NCBI GenBank assembly: GCA_009712635.1
Contig: WASS01000020.1
Location: forward strand, 629,208 to 693,207
Direction: 5' to 3'
Origin: Hungatella sp.
Lineage (GTDB): Bacteria > Bacillota > Clostridia > Lachnospirales > Lachnospiraceae
Length of the DNA: 64,000 nt
Shown: in pieces, positions 52,862-61,722 of the stretch
How the letters are laid out: each line of letters opens with the position of its first letter
Position numbering within the stretch: position 1 is the first letter of the stretch
Translations under genes and position numbers: made by a program
Notes under the pieces: generated by a model
Told to the model about the DNA's origin: nothing
Databases searched by the model: none
Seen by the model: only the letters and a program-made list of their open reading frames with translations

Positions 52862-53626
52862 ATGATTTTAGCCATCGATATTGGAAACAGTAACATTGTC
52901 ATAGGAGGCATAGACAGCAGCAAAACTTATTTTGTGGAGCGAGTCAACACCAACCACAGAAAGACAGAGCTGGAATATGCCGTGAATATAAAGGATATTA
53001 TGGATCTCAACGGTTTTTCAATTTCTTTCATCGAAGGATCCATTGTCTCTTCCGTGGTTCCTCCTCTCACAGAGGTCATTCTTTCTGCAGTCAGAAAACT
53101 GACAGGCAGCACACCTCTTCTCGTAGGATCAGGAATGAAGACCGGTTTAAATATTAAAATGGATAATCCCAAGTCGGTAGGAAGTGACTTAATTGTAGAT
53201 GCAGTTGCTGCGTTAAAGGATTTTACACCTCCCATTATCGTCATTGATATGGGAACTGCCACTACCGTATCTGTCATCGATCAACATGGGAATTTTACCG
53301 GAGGGATCATATTCCCAGGACTTCGGGTTTCTCTTGATTCCTTAAGCAGCCGGGCCGCCCAGCTTCCTTATATCGGTTTGGATAAGCCCGGAAAAATCAT
53401 TGGAAAAAACACAATCGACAGCATGAAAAACGGCATTCTGTACGGCAACGCAGCCATGATTGATGGTATCATAGACCGGATGCAGGAAGAAATCCATATG
53501 GAAGCCAGTCTTGTGGCGACTGGCGGACTGGCTTCTTCTGTTGTCTCCCTCTGCCGCCACAAAATCCACTATGACGATGCTCTTTTGTTAAAAGGTCTGC
53601 AGATTTTATACGAAAAAAACAGGTAA
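52862..53626 (+). CDS. coaX: Type III pantothenate kinase
   Basis: A 254-residue CoaX, phosphorylating pantothenate in the first step of CoA synthesis. Its ASKHA fold is shown by AIDIGNSNIVIGG (phosphate 1), VIDMGTATTVSVID (phosphate 2) and GIIFPGLR-x-SLDSLSSRAAQLP. Type III kinases are not inhibited by CoA and need a monovalent cation. AAGGAG lies before the ATG. It is divergent from coaBC. Confidence 0.96.
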   Translation: MILAIDIGNSNIVIGGIDSSKTYFVERVNTNHRKTELEYAVNIKDIMDLNGFSISFIEGSIVSSVVPPLTEVILSAVRKLTGSTPLLVGSGMKTGLNIKMDNPKSVGSDLIVDAVAALKDFTPPIIVIDMGTATTVSVIDQHGNFTGGIIFPGLRVSLDSLSSRAAQLPYIGLDKPGKIIGKNTIDSMKNGILYGNAAMIDGIIDRMQEEIHMEASLVATGGLASSVVSLCRHKIHYDDALLLKGLQILYEKNR

Positions 53627-53671
53627 AACAGATCCGCCCAAAAACTGGAAATAAATTTTAATTCGGCAATC

Positions 53672-53701
53672 GTATAAAAGCCCTCGAATAAGTACATCAT
53701 T
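53672..53701 (+). promoter_or_regulatory. Sigma-F/G-type promoter before sigG
   Basis: GTATA (53672-53676) and CATCATT (53695-53701) are 18 bases apart. This is close to the forespore consensus (-35 G-x-ATA, -10 CAT-xx-TA), 37 bases before the sigG ATG. Confidence 0.6.
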
Positions 53702-53738
53702 TCTATGTAAGAGATTAAAATGATGCGGAGGGAAAGAT

Positions 53739-54515
53739 ATGTCTGGATACAAAGTAGAGATTTGCGGCGTCAATACTTCCAAACTGCCTCTTCTGAGCAA
53801 CGAAGAGAAGGAAGTTCTTTTCAAGCGGATACTTAACGGAGATAAAAAAGCCAGAGAAGATTACATCAGGGGAAACTTAAGACTGGTTCTCAGTGTAATA
53901 CAGCGTTTTTCCGGCAGCAGTGAAAATGTGGACGATTTGTTTCAAATCGGCTGCATCGGTCTGATCAAGGCCATTGATAATTTTGATATCACTCAGAATG
54001 TAAGGTTTTCCACATATGCAGTGCCTATGATTCTGGGTGAGGTACGGCGTTATCTTCGGGATAATAACTCCATCCGTGTCAGCCGTTCCCTGCGTGATAC
54101 TGCTTATAAAGCAATCTACGCCAAAGAAAACCTGATGAAAAAGAACTTAAAAGAACCCACACTTATGGAAATTGCAGATGAAATCGGGGTCAGCAAGGAA
54201 GATATCACCTATGCGCTTGATGCAATTCAGAGTCCGGTAAGTTTATATGAACCGGTTTACTCGGATGGGGGAGATCCTCTGTTTGTCATGGATCAGATCA
54301 GTGATAAGAAAAACCTGGAAGAAAACTGGGTGGAGGATATCTCTTTAAACGAGGCCATGAGAAGACTTCCGGAGCGGGAACGGCATATTATTGATATGCG
54401 TTTCTTTGAAGGCAAGACCCAGACGGAAGTTGCGGAAGAGATCCATATCAGTCAGGCTCAGGTCAGCCGGCTGGAAAAAAATGCTCTTAAAACTATGAAG
54501 AATTATCTTTCATAA
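53739..54515 (+). CDS. sigG: Sporulation sigma factor SigG
   Basis: A 258-residue sigma-70-type factor, late forespore-specific. The N-terminus KVEICGVNTSKLPLLSNEEKE is SigG-like (part: EICGVNTSKLPLL). Regions 2 (NVRFSTYAVPMILGEVRRYLRD) and 4 (MRRLPERERHIIDMRFFEGKTQ, QAQVSRLEKNALK) are complete. It drives forespore genes such as small acid-soluble proteins. Usually it lies next to sigE on the same strand; here it is on the opposite strand, with an ECF pair in between. GGAGGGAAAG precedes the ATG; a forespore-type promoter is upstream. Confidence 0.96.
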   Translation: MSGYKVEICGVNTSKLPLLSNEEKEVLFKRILNGDKKAREDYIRGNLRLVLSVIQRFSGSSENVDDLFQIGCIGLIKAIDNFDITQNVRFSTYAVPMILGEVRRYLRDNNSIRVSRSLRDTAYKAIYAKENLMKKNLKEPTLMEIADEIGVSKEDITYALDAIQSPVSLYEPVYSDGGDPLFVMDQISDKKNLEENWVEDISLNEAMRRLPERERHIIDMRFFEGKTQTEVAEEIHISQAQVSRLEKNALKTMKNYLS

Positions 54516-54536
54516 AGCTTTATGTGTGACTCACAT

Positions 54537-54572
54537 GGCATAAGCCCACCTTTTTTAAAGGCAGGCTTAGCT
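54537..54572. terminator. Terminator between sigG and rsiV-like gene
   Basis: TAAGCC (54541-54546) pairs with GGCTTA (54564-54569) with further ACCTTT/AAAGG pairing inside. It lies between convergent genes and probably serves both. Confidence 0.6.
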
Positions 54573-54579
54573 TACATAG

Positions 54580-55437
54580 TTAAAATTTCACTGTAGATTT
54601 CGGTATGGTAAATTCCACAGAACCCATATATCCGGGAGCTACTTCATACTCGTCAAATACAATAACCAGTTCTCCGTTTTTATTAAAATAAAAATTCTCT
54701 TCTCCTGTAATCCGGTCAAATCCATCTCCGTCTTTTTCCTTAACAAAGTAGGTCAGTGAATCATCCTTTGACATCTGGTCTTTCATTTGTGTTTTAATAC
54801 TATCCGTTATTGCCTCCTGATATCCCGGCTTATCAGCCAGCAGATCCTTAAGAGTGACTTCTTTTCCTGTTTTTTTATCAATGTTAAATATTTTAACAGA
54901 CTCTGCACCGCTTGCCATAACAACGGTAGTATTGATCCGAAGGGATAAATACGTTTCATTATCCGCTATTACTTCATAGGAAGAGGTAACGGAGTAATGC
55001 CCGTCTCCTGCCAGATCAGCCGTCACCTGCTTTTCATATTCTTTAATCAGCTGGTTTGCATAATCTTCTATGGAACGGTTAACCTGACCGCTGTCATTGT
55101 TTCCGATGGATACCTTTGGAATATCTATTTTTGCATCGTAATTACCTTTTTCATCTTCAAAGGTCCGGAATGTCACAACTTTTGCGATTGCACCCAAAAC
55201 AGGGATATCTTCCATGGCGCTTGCTGTCACAGAGCTTAAATTAGCCATAACTCCAACGGTAAGTAATACTGCTGCAGCTGCAGCCCCTGTTCTCTTCAAT
55301 GATTTCATAATGATTCTCCTTCTCTTTTCTTCTTTTGCCTTTTTCATTCCCTGTTTCATGCGGTCGTATGCCGCTGCTGGTACTGGTATACTAAAATATT
55401 CTTCTTTTAATTCATTCAGTCTGTCTTTGTCTTCCAA
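54580..55437 (-). CDS. RsiV-like anti-sigma factor (DUF3298)
   Basis: A 285-residue membrane-anchored anti-sigma factor. The cytoplasmic N-terminal part (about 1-45) should bind the sigma factor; one membrane segment follows (about 50-70, with a signal-peptidase-like TASAME site); the extracellular part is RsiV-type (DUF4163/DUF3298), ending with FYFNKNGELVIVFDEYEVAPG. In Bacillus RsiV binds lysozyme and is cleaved to release SigV. It directly follows the ECF gene with 20 bases between, so they are one operon. Confidence 0.87.
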   Translation of the reverse strand: MEDKDRLNELKEEYFSIPVPAAAYDRMKQGMKKAKEEKRRRIIMKSLKRTGAAAAAVLLTVGVMANLSSVTASAMEDIPVLGAIAKVVTFRTFEDEKGNYDAKIDIPKVSIGNNDSGQVNRSIEDYANQLIKEYEKQVTADLAGDGHYSVTSSYEVIADNETYLSLRINTTVVMASGAESVKIFNIDKKTGKEVTLKDLLADKPGYQEAITDSIKTQMKDQMSKDDSLTYFVKEKDGDGFDRITGEENFYFNKNGELVIVFDEYEVAPGYMGSVEFTIPKSTVKF

Positions 55438-55457
55438 ATTTTCAGCCCCTTTCTTAA

Positions 55458-55937
55458 TCAGACGTGTTCTGTTTCCAGTGTAACCCGGATCTTTTTCAGT
55501 GCACGGTACAGCCTGGTTTTTACCGTATTGACATTCATATTCAGTGCATCTGCGATCTCTTCCAGTTTCAAGTCTTCAAAAAACTTTAATATGACAATGA
55601 TTCGTTCCTCTTCATTTAGAAATGCAATCATCTCTTTGGGATCATCACCCTGATACTGATCCTCATGAGGAATTTCCAGATCATAAATACTTACCGTTTC
55701 ATTGTTCCGCTTTCTTAATAAATCGATGGAAGTATTGATTACAATCCTGTAAATCCAGGTGGAAAGGAGGCTTTGGTCTTTTAACTTTTTTATATCTTTC
55801 AGCACTTTATAAGCGCTTTCCTGGACAATGTCCAAAGCATCGGATTCATTTTTTGCATAGCTGTATGCCAGCCTGTAATATTTCTCATAATTGTTAAGAA
55901 GCAGACTCTCTGCCTGTTCTTCAATCTTTTGTTTCAT
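55458..55937 (-). CDS. ECF sigma factor (SigV-like)
   Basis: A 159-residue extracytoplasmic-function sigma factor with only regions 2 and 4: region 2 (YEKYYRLAYSYAKNESDALDIVQES, part: YSYAKNESDALDIVQE) and region 4 (EERIIVILKFFEDLKLEEIADAL, NVNTVKTRLYRALKK). It pairs with the RsiV-like anti-sigma factor encoded next, so a SigV/RsiV cell-wall stress response is the best guess. An ECF-type promoter (TGAAAC and CGTCTAA) lies upstream, fitting self-control. The pair sits between sigE and sigG. Confidence 0.92.
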   Translation of the reverse strand: MKQKIEEQAESLLLNNYEKYYRLAYSYAKNESDALDIVQESAYKVLKDIKKLKDQSLLSTWIYRIVINTSIDLLRKRNNETVSIYDLEIPHEDQYQGDDPKEMIAFLNEEERIIVILKFFEDLKLEEIADALNMNVNTVKTRLYRALKKIRVTLETEHV

Positions 55938-55965
55938 CTCTTCCTCCTTTTTCGTCTTCTGTTTA

Positions 55966-55995
55966 TTAGACGAATGATAAGCAGTAAAAGTTTCA
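55966..55995 (-). promoter_or_regulatory. ECF-type autoregulatory promoter of the sigV-like gene
   Basis: Minus-strand TGAAAC (55990-55995) and CGTCTAA (55966-55972) are 17 bases apart, matching the ECF -35 (GAAAC) and -10 (CGTCT) pattern of SigV-type promoters, 28 bases before the ATG. Confidence 0.75.
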
Positions 55996-56002
55996 GGTAC
56001 AT

Positions 56003-56032
56003 AAAAAAAAGAAAGACCCTTTTGAGTCTTTC
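56003..56032 (-). terminator. Terminator of spoIIGA-sigE
   Basis: A 7-bp stem (56011-56017 with 56026-56032) is followed in the minus direction by eight T, 16 bases after the sigE stop. It separates sigE from the ECF operon. Confidence 0.82.
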
Positions 56033-56048
56033 CTTATTTTAACCACAT

Positions 56049-56789
56049 TTATTCAAATCGCACAATTTCTTTTTTCAGCCGCTTCATGATTTTTTTCTCA
56101 AGTCTTGATATGTAAGATTGGGAAATTCCAAGTAAATCCGCCACTTCCTTCTGGGTCATCTCTTCCCCGTCCTCATCGGAAAGACCAAACCGCAGTTCCA
56201 CAATTTTGCGCTCTCTTGGGCTTAAACGGCTGATTGCTGAGTTAAGAAGGTTTCTTTCCACCTCTGTTTCTAAGTCTTTATATATTACATCCTCATCTGT
56301 GCCAAGAATATCGGACAAAAGGAGCTCATTTCCATCCCAATCCACATTCAAAGGCTCATCAATGGAAACTTCCATTTTTGTCTTGTTATTTCTTCTCAAA
56401 TACATGAGTATTTCGTTTTCTATGCAACGGGAAGCATAAGTAGCCAGCTTTATATTTTTAGTCGGGTTAAAGGTATTAATTGCTTTAATCAATCCGATGG
56501 TACCAATGGAAATTAAATCTTCCACACCAACACTTGTATTATCAAATTTTTTAGCTATATATACCACCAGGCGGAGATTGTGTTCAATCAATTCTGATTT
56601 CGCTTTCTGATCGTCGTCTCCTCCAAGAAGTGCAATAATCTGGGCTTCTCTCTCATTATCCAGGGGCGCTGGCAGGATATCCGCACCTCCAATGTAATGG
56701 ATTTCCCCCTGAGACGGCATCATCAATGTTCTAAATGTAGGAATTGCTTTAAACTGAAAACGATTTGGTACAGACACTTTTATAATCAT
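56049..56789 (-). CDS. sigE: Sporulation sigma factor SigE (pro-sigma-E)
   Basis: A 246-residue sigma factor for the mother cell. Residues up to about 30 are the pro-sequence, removed by SpoIIGA; the processing site region HYIGG (residues 31-35) corresponds to the Bacillus site. Region 2 ([21 protein letters not shown], part: [15 protein letters not shown]) and region 4 ([27 protein letters not shown]) are complete. It follows spoIIGA on the same strand by 29 bases, the standard pair, and ends in a terminator. Confidence 0.97.
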   Translation of the reverse strand: MIIKVSVPNRFQFKAIPTFRTLMMPSQGEIHYIGGADILPAPLDNEREAQIIALLGGDDDQKAKSELIEHNLRLVVYIAKKFDNTSVGVEDLISIGTIGLIKAINTFNPTKNIKLATYASRCIENEILMYLRRNNKTKMEVSIDEPLNVDWDGNELLLSDILGTDEDVIYKDLETEVERNLLNSAISRLSPRERKIVELRFGLSDEDGEEMTQKEVADLLGISQSYISRLEKKIMKRLKKEIVRFE

Positions 56790-56818
56790 ATCGACACTCT
56801 CTCCTTTACATCAAACAA

Positions 56819-57655
56819 TCACTCATCGTGCAGCAGCATCTGATATTCTCCGCTTGAGGACAGGGCCTTTTTGCAGACAGCAATCAGAGGCTTTTCAATT
56901 ATTCTCACATCATCTCCCTGACGTACCTCCATCTCGTCTAAAAAAATACCGGGCATGACTCCGTTTGATTTTCCAACGCTTCCAAATGGAATATAGACCA
57001 CTTCTGAAACGCTTTCACAGAGTTCCCGGACGGCTTCGTAGGTCACAACATGGGCTGGGCGTCGGCTTACCGGCTCATAAAGGCGGTTTCCGGTATCAAG
57101 AAGAGCAGTCACCTTCTTTTCCTTTCCTCTGTAATGCATGGTGACTTCATAAAAATTACTCTTTGCTTTCCACAGTCCCGGCAGCCATCGAAGCATGACC
57201 CGGATTCCAAAATAGGACCCGGCTCCCAAAAAAATCAACTGGTAAAAAGGTATGGCCTTGCCTGTATTTCCTCTAAGAATCTGTTCTATATAATAGCCAG
57301 CCTTCGTATGCTGATATAGGAACTCCATAATTCCTCCTACAGCCACAGCAGCCAGATAAAGGGCTATTAATCCTTTTCCGATATCTTTGGGTCTCTTTAA
57401 GTCGAAAGCCGTCATTACCATCAGGGTACTGACTCCCAGATAAGTAACTGCCATCTCAAGCAAAACAGGCAAATATGGAAAAGCAGCGGCAAACACGGCC
57501 CACGCTGCTCCTAAAACTGCCCCCAGAATCAGCCTCCATCGGATCAGACGGTACTTCATTGCACGTCTTACGATAGACAATACCAGAAAATCCATGGTAA
57601 AATTAATAAAGAACAATACATCTATGTACAGGTTAAGTTCCGTTGCTGCGTTCAC
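56819..57655 (-). CDS. spoIIGA: Sigma-E processing peptidase SpoIIGA
   Basis: A membrane aspartic peptidase that cleaves pro-sigma-E. Five membrane helices occupy about the first 150 residues; the cytoplasmic domain carries LLDTGNRLYEP with the catalytic Asp (about residue 187), equivalent to Bacillus D183. I start at the GTG at 57655, because its product aligns with the family N-terminus near LYIDVLFFINF and an AGGG lies upstream; the open frame reaches a GTG at 57712. The exact start is uncertain. It precedes sigE by 29 bases. Confidence 0.93.
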   Translation of the reverse strand: MNAATELNLYIDVLFFINFTMDFLVLSIVRRAMKYRLIRWRLILGAVLGAAWAVFAAAFPYLPVLLEMAVTYLGVSTLMVMTAFDLKRPKDIGKGLIALYLAAVAVGGIMEFLYQHTKAGYYIEQILRGNTGKAIPFYQLIFLGAGSYFGIRVMLRWLPGLWKAKSNFYEVTMHYRGKEKKVTALLDTGNRLYEPVSRRPAHVVTYEAVRELCESVSEVVYIPFGSVGKSNGVMPGIFLDEMEVRQGDDVRIIEKPLIAVCKKALSSSGEYQMLLHDE

Positions 57656-57866
57656 CTCCCGCCCTGTAGGAACATTATAGCCAGTTATCCATTCAGAATT
57701 TGTCAAAACCACGGAAAAAATTCCACTTTTTCATCGTCTTTTTCCAACCTGCTATGTCACTTACCGACAGTATTTTACAGTCCCAATCTGATATTTTTGT
57801 CTTACCCTCACTTATTCGGAAATTAGCGGCAGGGCTGAGAATGATTCTAAACCAATCCCGGACAGC

Positions 57867-57912
57867 AAAAAAACAGCCGGACACGAGTAAGTTCCGTGTT
57901 CGACTGTTTTTT
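57867..57912 (-). terminator. Terminator of valS
   Basis: A long hairpin (AAAAAACAG-type arms around ACACGAGTAAGTTCCGTGT) with a T-run in the minus direction, 34 bases after the valS stop. 57713-57866 is the spoIIGA upstream region, in which I see no certain promoter; a TGTCGGT near 57767 only weakly resembles a Spo0A box. Confidence 0.8.
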
Positions 57913-57945
57913 CATACAATATTAAATTGTCGATTTTTTAAAACT

Positions 57946-60585
57946 TTAAGAGAGCTGGGAAAGACGTTCCTTCACCTGTTCCATCATCTGAGCATATTTC
58001 TCAAGTTTTGCTTTTTCTTCTTCGATTTTGGACTCAGGCGCCTTGCTTACAAATTTTTCATTGCTTAACATGGTACGCACACGGGTCAGTTCCTTTTCCA
58101 GACGTTCTTCTTCCTTTTTCAGACGGTCAATTTCTTTCTCAATATCGACCAGTTCTGCAAATGGCATATAGATGACAGCCTGATGAATCACTGCTGAAAC
58201 CGCATCCTCGCCAATTCCTGTCTTATCCTTTTGAATGAACACCTCTCCTGCATAACCAAGGGTTGCAAAGAATACTTTGCTGTGTTCAAAGATATCAAGT
58301 ATTTCCTGGTTCTCAGAAACCACATACACCTTTGCTTTTTTGCTGGGAGGAACATTCATGGAGGTTCTGACATTTCTGATTCCTCTTACTGCCTCCTTAA
58401 TGGTTTCTACCGCCAGTTCTTCCGCTTCAAATGCATATTCTTCCCTGTATTCCGGCCAGTTTGAGATCATGATTGACTCTTCTTCCTCCTGAAGATTACA
58501 GAAAATCTCCTCCGTCAGGAACGGCATGTAGGGGTGAAGAAGTTTCAGGGAATTAATTAAAACAGTTTTTAAGGTCCATACGGCAGCATTCTTTGTGGTG
58601 TCTTCTTCATTCCACAGCCTTGGTTTCACCATCTCGATATACCAGTCACAGAATTCTTCCCAGATAAAATCATAAACTTTGGAAAGAGCAATTCCAAGCT
58701 CATATTTATCCAGATTTTCTGTCACATCTCTGGCAAGAGTATTGGCTTTTGACAGGATCCATTTATCCGCCATGGTAAGCTCAGAAAGTTCTGCCTTTGC
58801 ATCAGGAGCCTTTTCAATATTCATCATAATAAAACGGGAAGCATTCCAGACTTTATTGGCAAAGTTTCTGCTTGCCTCTACCCGCTCCCAATAAAAACGC
58901 ATATCATTTCCAGGGGCATTTCCGGTAATCAGTGTCATTCTAAGAGCATCTGCGCCGTATTTATCGATAACCTCCAGAGGATCAATCCCATTTCCCAGAG
59001 ATTTACTCATTTTTCTACCCTCTGAATCTCTTACCAGACCATGAATCAGCACGGTGTGGAACGGAAGCTCCCCTGTCTGTTCAATTCCGGAGAATACCAT
59101 ACGGATTACCCAGAAGAAAATAATATCATAGCCGGTTACAAGAACGCTGGTGGGATAAAAATATTTTAAATCCTCTGTATTGTCGGGCCAGCCAAGGGTT
59201 GAGAATGGCCAGAGTGCTGAGGAAAACCAGGTATCAAGGGTATCTTCATCCTGGGTAAAGTGAGTGCCTCCGCACTTGGGACAACCATCAGGTGAATCCT
59301 TGGAAACAATAATCTCATGGCACTCATCACAATAATATGCCGGTATTCTGTGACCCCACCAGAGCTGTCTGGAGATACACCAGTCCCTGATATTCTCCAG
59401 CCAGTGAAGGTAGATCTTATCAAAACGTTCCGGAACGAATTTCAGCTTGCCGGTTTTCAATGCTTCGATTGCCGGTTTCGCCATCTCTTCCATCTTCACG
59501 AACCACTGCTGTTTTACCATTGGCTCTACTGTAGTCTTACAGCGGTCATGGGTACCGACTGCATGGGCATGGGGAACTACCTTAACCAAAAGTCCCAGCT
59601 CCTCCAAGTCTTTTACAATTGCCTTTCTGGCTTCATAACGATCCATACCGTCATATTTGCTTCCTGCAAGACATATGGTAGCATCATCGTTCATAATTGT
59701 CAGTTCAGGCAGCTGATGTCTTCTTCCCACTTCAAAGTCGTTGGGGTCATGAGCCGGAGTGATCTTAACGCATCCGGTACCAAACTCTTTGTCAACATAG
59801 GAATCTGCAATGACTGGAATCTCTCTTCCAGTCAGGGGAAGTGTTAACATCTTACCGATGATATCCTGATAACGCTCATCATCGGGATTGACTGCCACTG
59901 CCGTATCGCCTAGGAGGGTTTCCGGTCTGGTGGTTGCAATTTCTACGAATCTGCCTTCTTCACCGGCAATAGGGTAGTTGATATGCCAGAAAAAGCCATT
60001 CTGGTCTTCATGCTCTACCTCTGCATCAGAAATAGAAGTCTTGCACACGGGACACCAGTTTACAATTCTGGAACCCTTATAGATAAAACCTTTTTTGTGC
60101 AGCCGAATGAAAACTTCCTGGACTGCTTCGGAACATCCGTCATCCATGGTAAAACGCTCTCTGTCCCAGTCAGCGGAAGATCCCATCTTGTGAAGCTGGT
60201 TAATAATCCTGCTTCCGTAATCTTTTCTCCAGTCCCAGCATTTTTCTAAAAAGCCATCCCGTCCCAAATCTGCTTTCTCAATTCCCTGGGCTCTTAAGCT
60301 TTCAATTACTTTTACTTCTGTGGCAATGGCTGCATGATCCGTTCCCGGCTGCCATAAGGCCTCAAAGCCCTGCATCCTCTTATAGCGAATCAGAATATCC
60401 TGCATGGTATTATCAAGGGCATGTCCCATATGAAGATGACCGGTAATATTGGGTGGGGGCATCACAATGGTAAATGGTTTCTTATCCTTATTTGGTTTGG
60501 CATGGAAATACTTTTTGTCCAGCCATTTCTGATAAAGTTTGCCTTCAATCCCTGACGGATCATAGGTTTTTTCCAACTCTTTCAT
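57946..60585 (-). CDS. valS: Valyl-tRNA synthetase
   Basis: An 879-residue class I synthetase charging tRNA-Val. The HIGH motif is HMGH in PPPNITGHLHMGHALD (residues about 43-58), KMSKS is GRKMSKSLGNG (near 525). The large CP1 editing domain lies between (about 190-350), and the C-terminal coiled-coil arm (about 810-879, EKEIDRLKKEEERLEKEL) binds the tRNA. A T-box leader precedes it. It ends in its own terminator. Confidence 0.98.
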   Translation of the reverse strand: MKELEKTYDPSGIEGKLYQKWLDKKYFHAKPNKDKKPFTIVMPPPNITGHLHMGHALDNTMQDILIRYKRMQGFEALWQPGTDHAAIATEVKVIESLRAQGIEKADLGRDGFLEKCWDWRKDYGSRIINQLHKMGSSADWDRERFTMDDGCSEAVQEVFIRLHKKGFIYKGSRIVNWCPVCKTSISDAEVEHEDQNGFFWHINYPIAGEEGRFVEIATTRPETLLGDTAVAVNPDDERYQDIIGKMLTLPLTGREIPVIADSYVDKEFGTGCVKITPAHDPNDFEVGRRHQLPELTIMNDDATICLAGSKYDGMDRYEARKAIVKDLEELGLLVKVVPHAHAVGTHDRCKTTVEPMVKQQWFVKMEEMAKPAIEALKTGKLKFVPERFDKIYLHWLENIRDWCISRQLWWGHRIPAYYCDECHEIIVSKDSPDGCPKCGGTHFTQDEDTLDTWFSSALWPFSTLGWPDNTEDLKYFYPTSVLVTGYDIIFFWVIRMVFSGIEQTGELPFHTVLIHGLVRDSEGRKMSKSLGNGIDPLEVIDKYGADALRMTLITGNAPGNDMRFYWERVEASRNFANKVWNASRFIMMNIEKAPDAKAELSELTMADKWILSKANTLARDVTENLDKYELGIALSKVYDFIWEEFCDWYIEMVKPRLWNEEDTTKNAAVWTLKTVLINSLKLLHPYMPFLTEEIFCNLQEEEESIMISNWPEYREEYAFEAEELAVETIKEAVRGIRNVRTSMNVPPSKKAKVYVVSENQEILDIFEHSKVFFATLGYAGEVFIQKDKTGIGEDAVSAVIHQAVIYMPFAELVDIEKEIDRLKKEEERLEKELTRVRTMLSNEKFVSKAPESKIEEEKAKLEKYAQMMEQVKERLSQLS

Positions 60586-60621
60586 AATCTACTCCTTTTG
60601 TCAGCTCGTTATTTGGGAAAA

Positions 60622-60876
60622 CAAAAAGCCCTCTGCATCCGAAGACACAAAGGGCGTATAAACGCGGTACCACCTTTATTATGGCAGACTCTGCCATATC
60701 TTTACGGCCTTTAACGGGGCCACGCGTGAAAGCTTACTGAATCTTAAAACTTCAGCTTTCCAGTTCCGAAGCTACCTTCCGCAAACACTACCTTAACCGT
60801 CTTTCAGCCAGTGAACGGTTTTCTCTTTCAGGGTTATGTGCGTACTCCTCTTCATCAATACCTTTTCCTGTTATCT
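60622..60876 (-). promoter_or_regulatory. T-box leader of valS
   Basis: The T-box sequence AAGGTGGTACCGCG lies at about 60663-60676 (minus strand) and a terminator (AGCCCTCTG arm near 60627 with an arm near 60647-60655, then TTTTT) follows. The leader also has stem I motifs GGCTGAAAGACGG. Uncharged tRNA-Val should relieve termination. I could not fix the specifier codon by eye. Confidence 0.92.
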
Positions 60877-60881
60877 AGTAT

Positions 60882-60910
60882 ATGATAGAAGCTTTTTGCC
60901 GTTTTGTCAA
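60882..60910 (-). promoter_or_regulatory. Promoter of the valS T-box transcript
   Basis: Minus-strand TTGACA (60905-60910) and TATCAT (60882-60887) are 17 bases apart. The -35 overlaps the stop codon of the TPR-like gene. Confidence 0.7.
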
Positions 60911-61722
60911 GACATAATATTACGGTATTCCTTCTTCCATTTGGAAACCAGTTCTCCTGCTCCATGAAAACGCTTGATTGGATCTTTCTGGAATAAGTTT
61001 TCCAGTTCAAGCAGGCTTTTTGCCTTCCCTGCGTTTTCGTTTGCCACCGCCCGTTCTTCTTTGCAAACTTCCTTTAATTCTTCCGTTATCAAAGACATAA
61101 AACGTTCTCCCGGCGTTACAGATGGGTTCCACTGGCTTAAGTGGCAGATCTTTTTTAATACTTCCTCATTGTTTACCAGGTCATATGATTTTTCATAGGC
61201 TCTGCATGCTTTATCCATGAGAAACAGCCGGGCAAAGGCAGCACCTAAGTTATGATAGACTTTTGCGGTAAAACTGTCACTGCCCCGGTCTGTTCTTGCC
61301 ATATCAAGAATTCTGATATAGATAGAAACCGCCTTGCCGTATTGATTCTTCTGAAAAAGGAAATCCGCTTTTTGCTTTAGCAGTTCAGACTGGGGCAGTC
61401 TGCGAAATGCAGCCAGCTGCTGACGAAACCGTCCCACTTCCACCGCGCTGTAATAATCACATTCGTGAAGAATCATCGCCAGAAGCTCATCTTCCTCTTC
61501 TCCGCTTTTCTGCCATTTTTCCAGCTTTGCTGCAAAAAACGCCATATCAAGATCTTCCCGGATAAACTCCAGCAGGCTTTCATCCACAAAGCCATCCAGT
61601 ACCAGAAGGGGATGATTATAAATCACATAACAAAGTTCCTGGGAGGAAAAAATACGCACTCCCAGATATTCAAAATAAAAGGGCCGTTTTACCGGTTCCT
61701 GCCGGCACAGAATCAGGCTCAT
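60907..61722 (-). CDS. TPR-like protein next to the DUF5716-like gene
   Basis: A 271-residue soluble protein. It begins with a beta-containing part (FYFEYLGVRIFSSQELCYV) and continues into an alpha-helical region with TPR-like helices (KADFLFQKNQYGKAVSIYIRIL, AKVYHNLGAAFARLFLMDKACRAYEKSYDL; partial quotes: YGKAVSIYIRIL, YHNLGAAFARLF). No catalytic motif is visible. Its ATG lies 4 bases inside the stop of the DUF5716-like gene, so they are translated in series. It is probably the scaffold or partner of the ATPase-like protein. No exact family is recognised. Confidence 0.7.
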   Translation of the reverse strand: MSLILCRQEPVKRPFYFEYLGVRIFSSQELCYVIYNHPLLVLDGFVDESLLEFIREDLDMAFFAAKLEKWQKSGEEEDELLAMILHECDYYSAVEVGRFRQQLAAFRRLPQSELLKQKADFLFQKNQYGKAVSIYIRILDMARTDRGSDSFTAKVYHNLGAAFARLFLMDKACRAYEKSYDLVNNEEVLKKICHLSQWNPSVTPGERFMSLITEELKEVCKEERAVANENAGKAKSLLELENLFQKDPIKRFHGAGELVSKWKKEYRNIMS

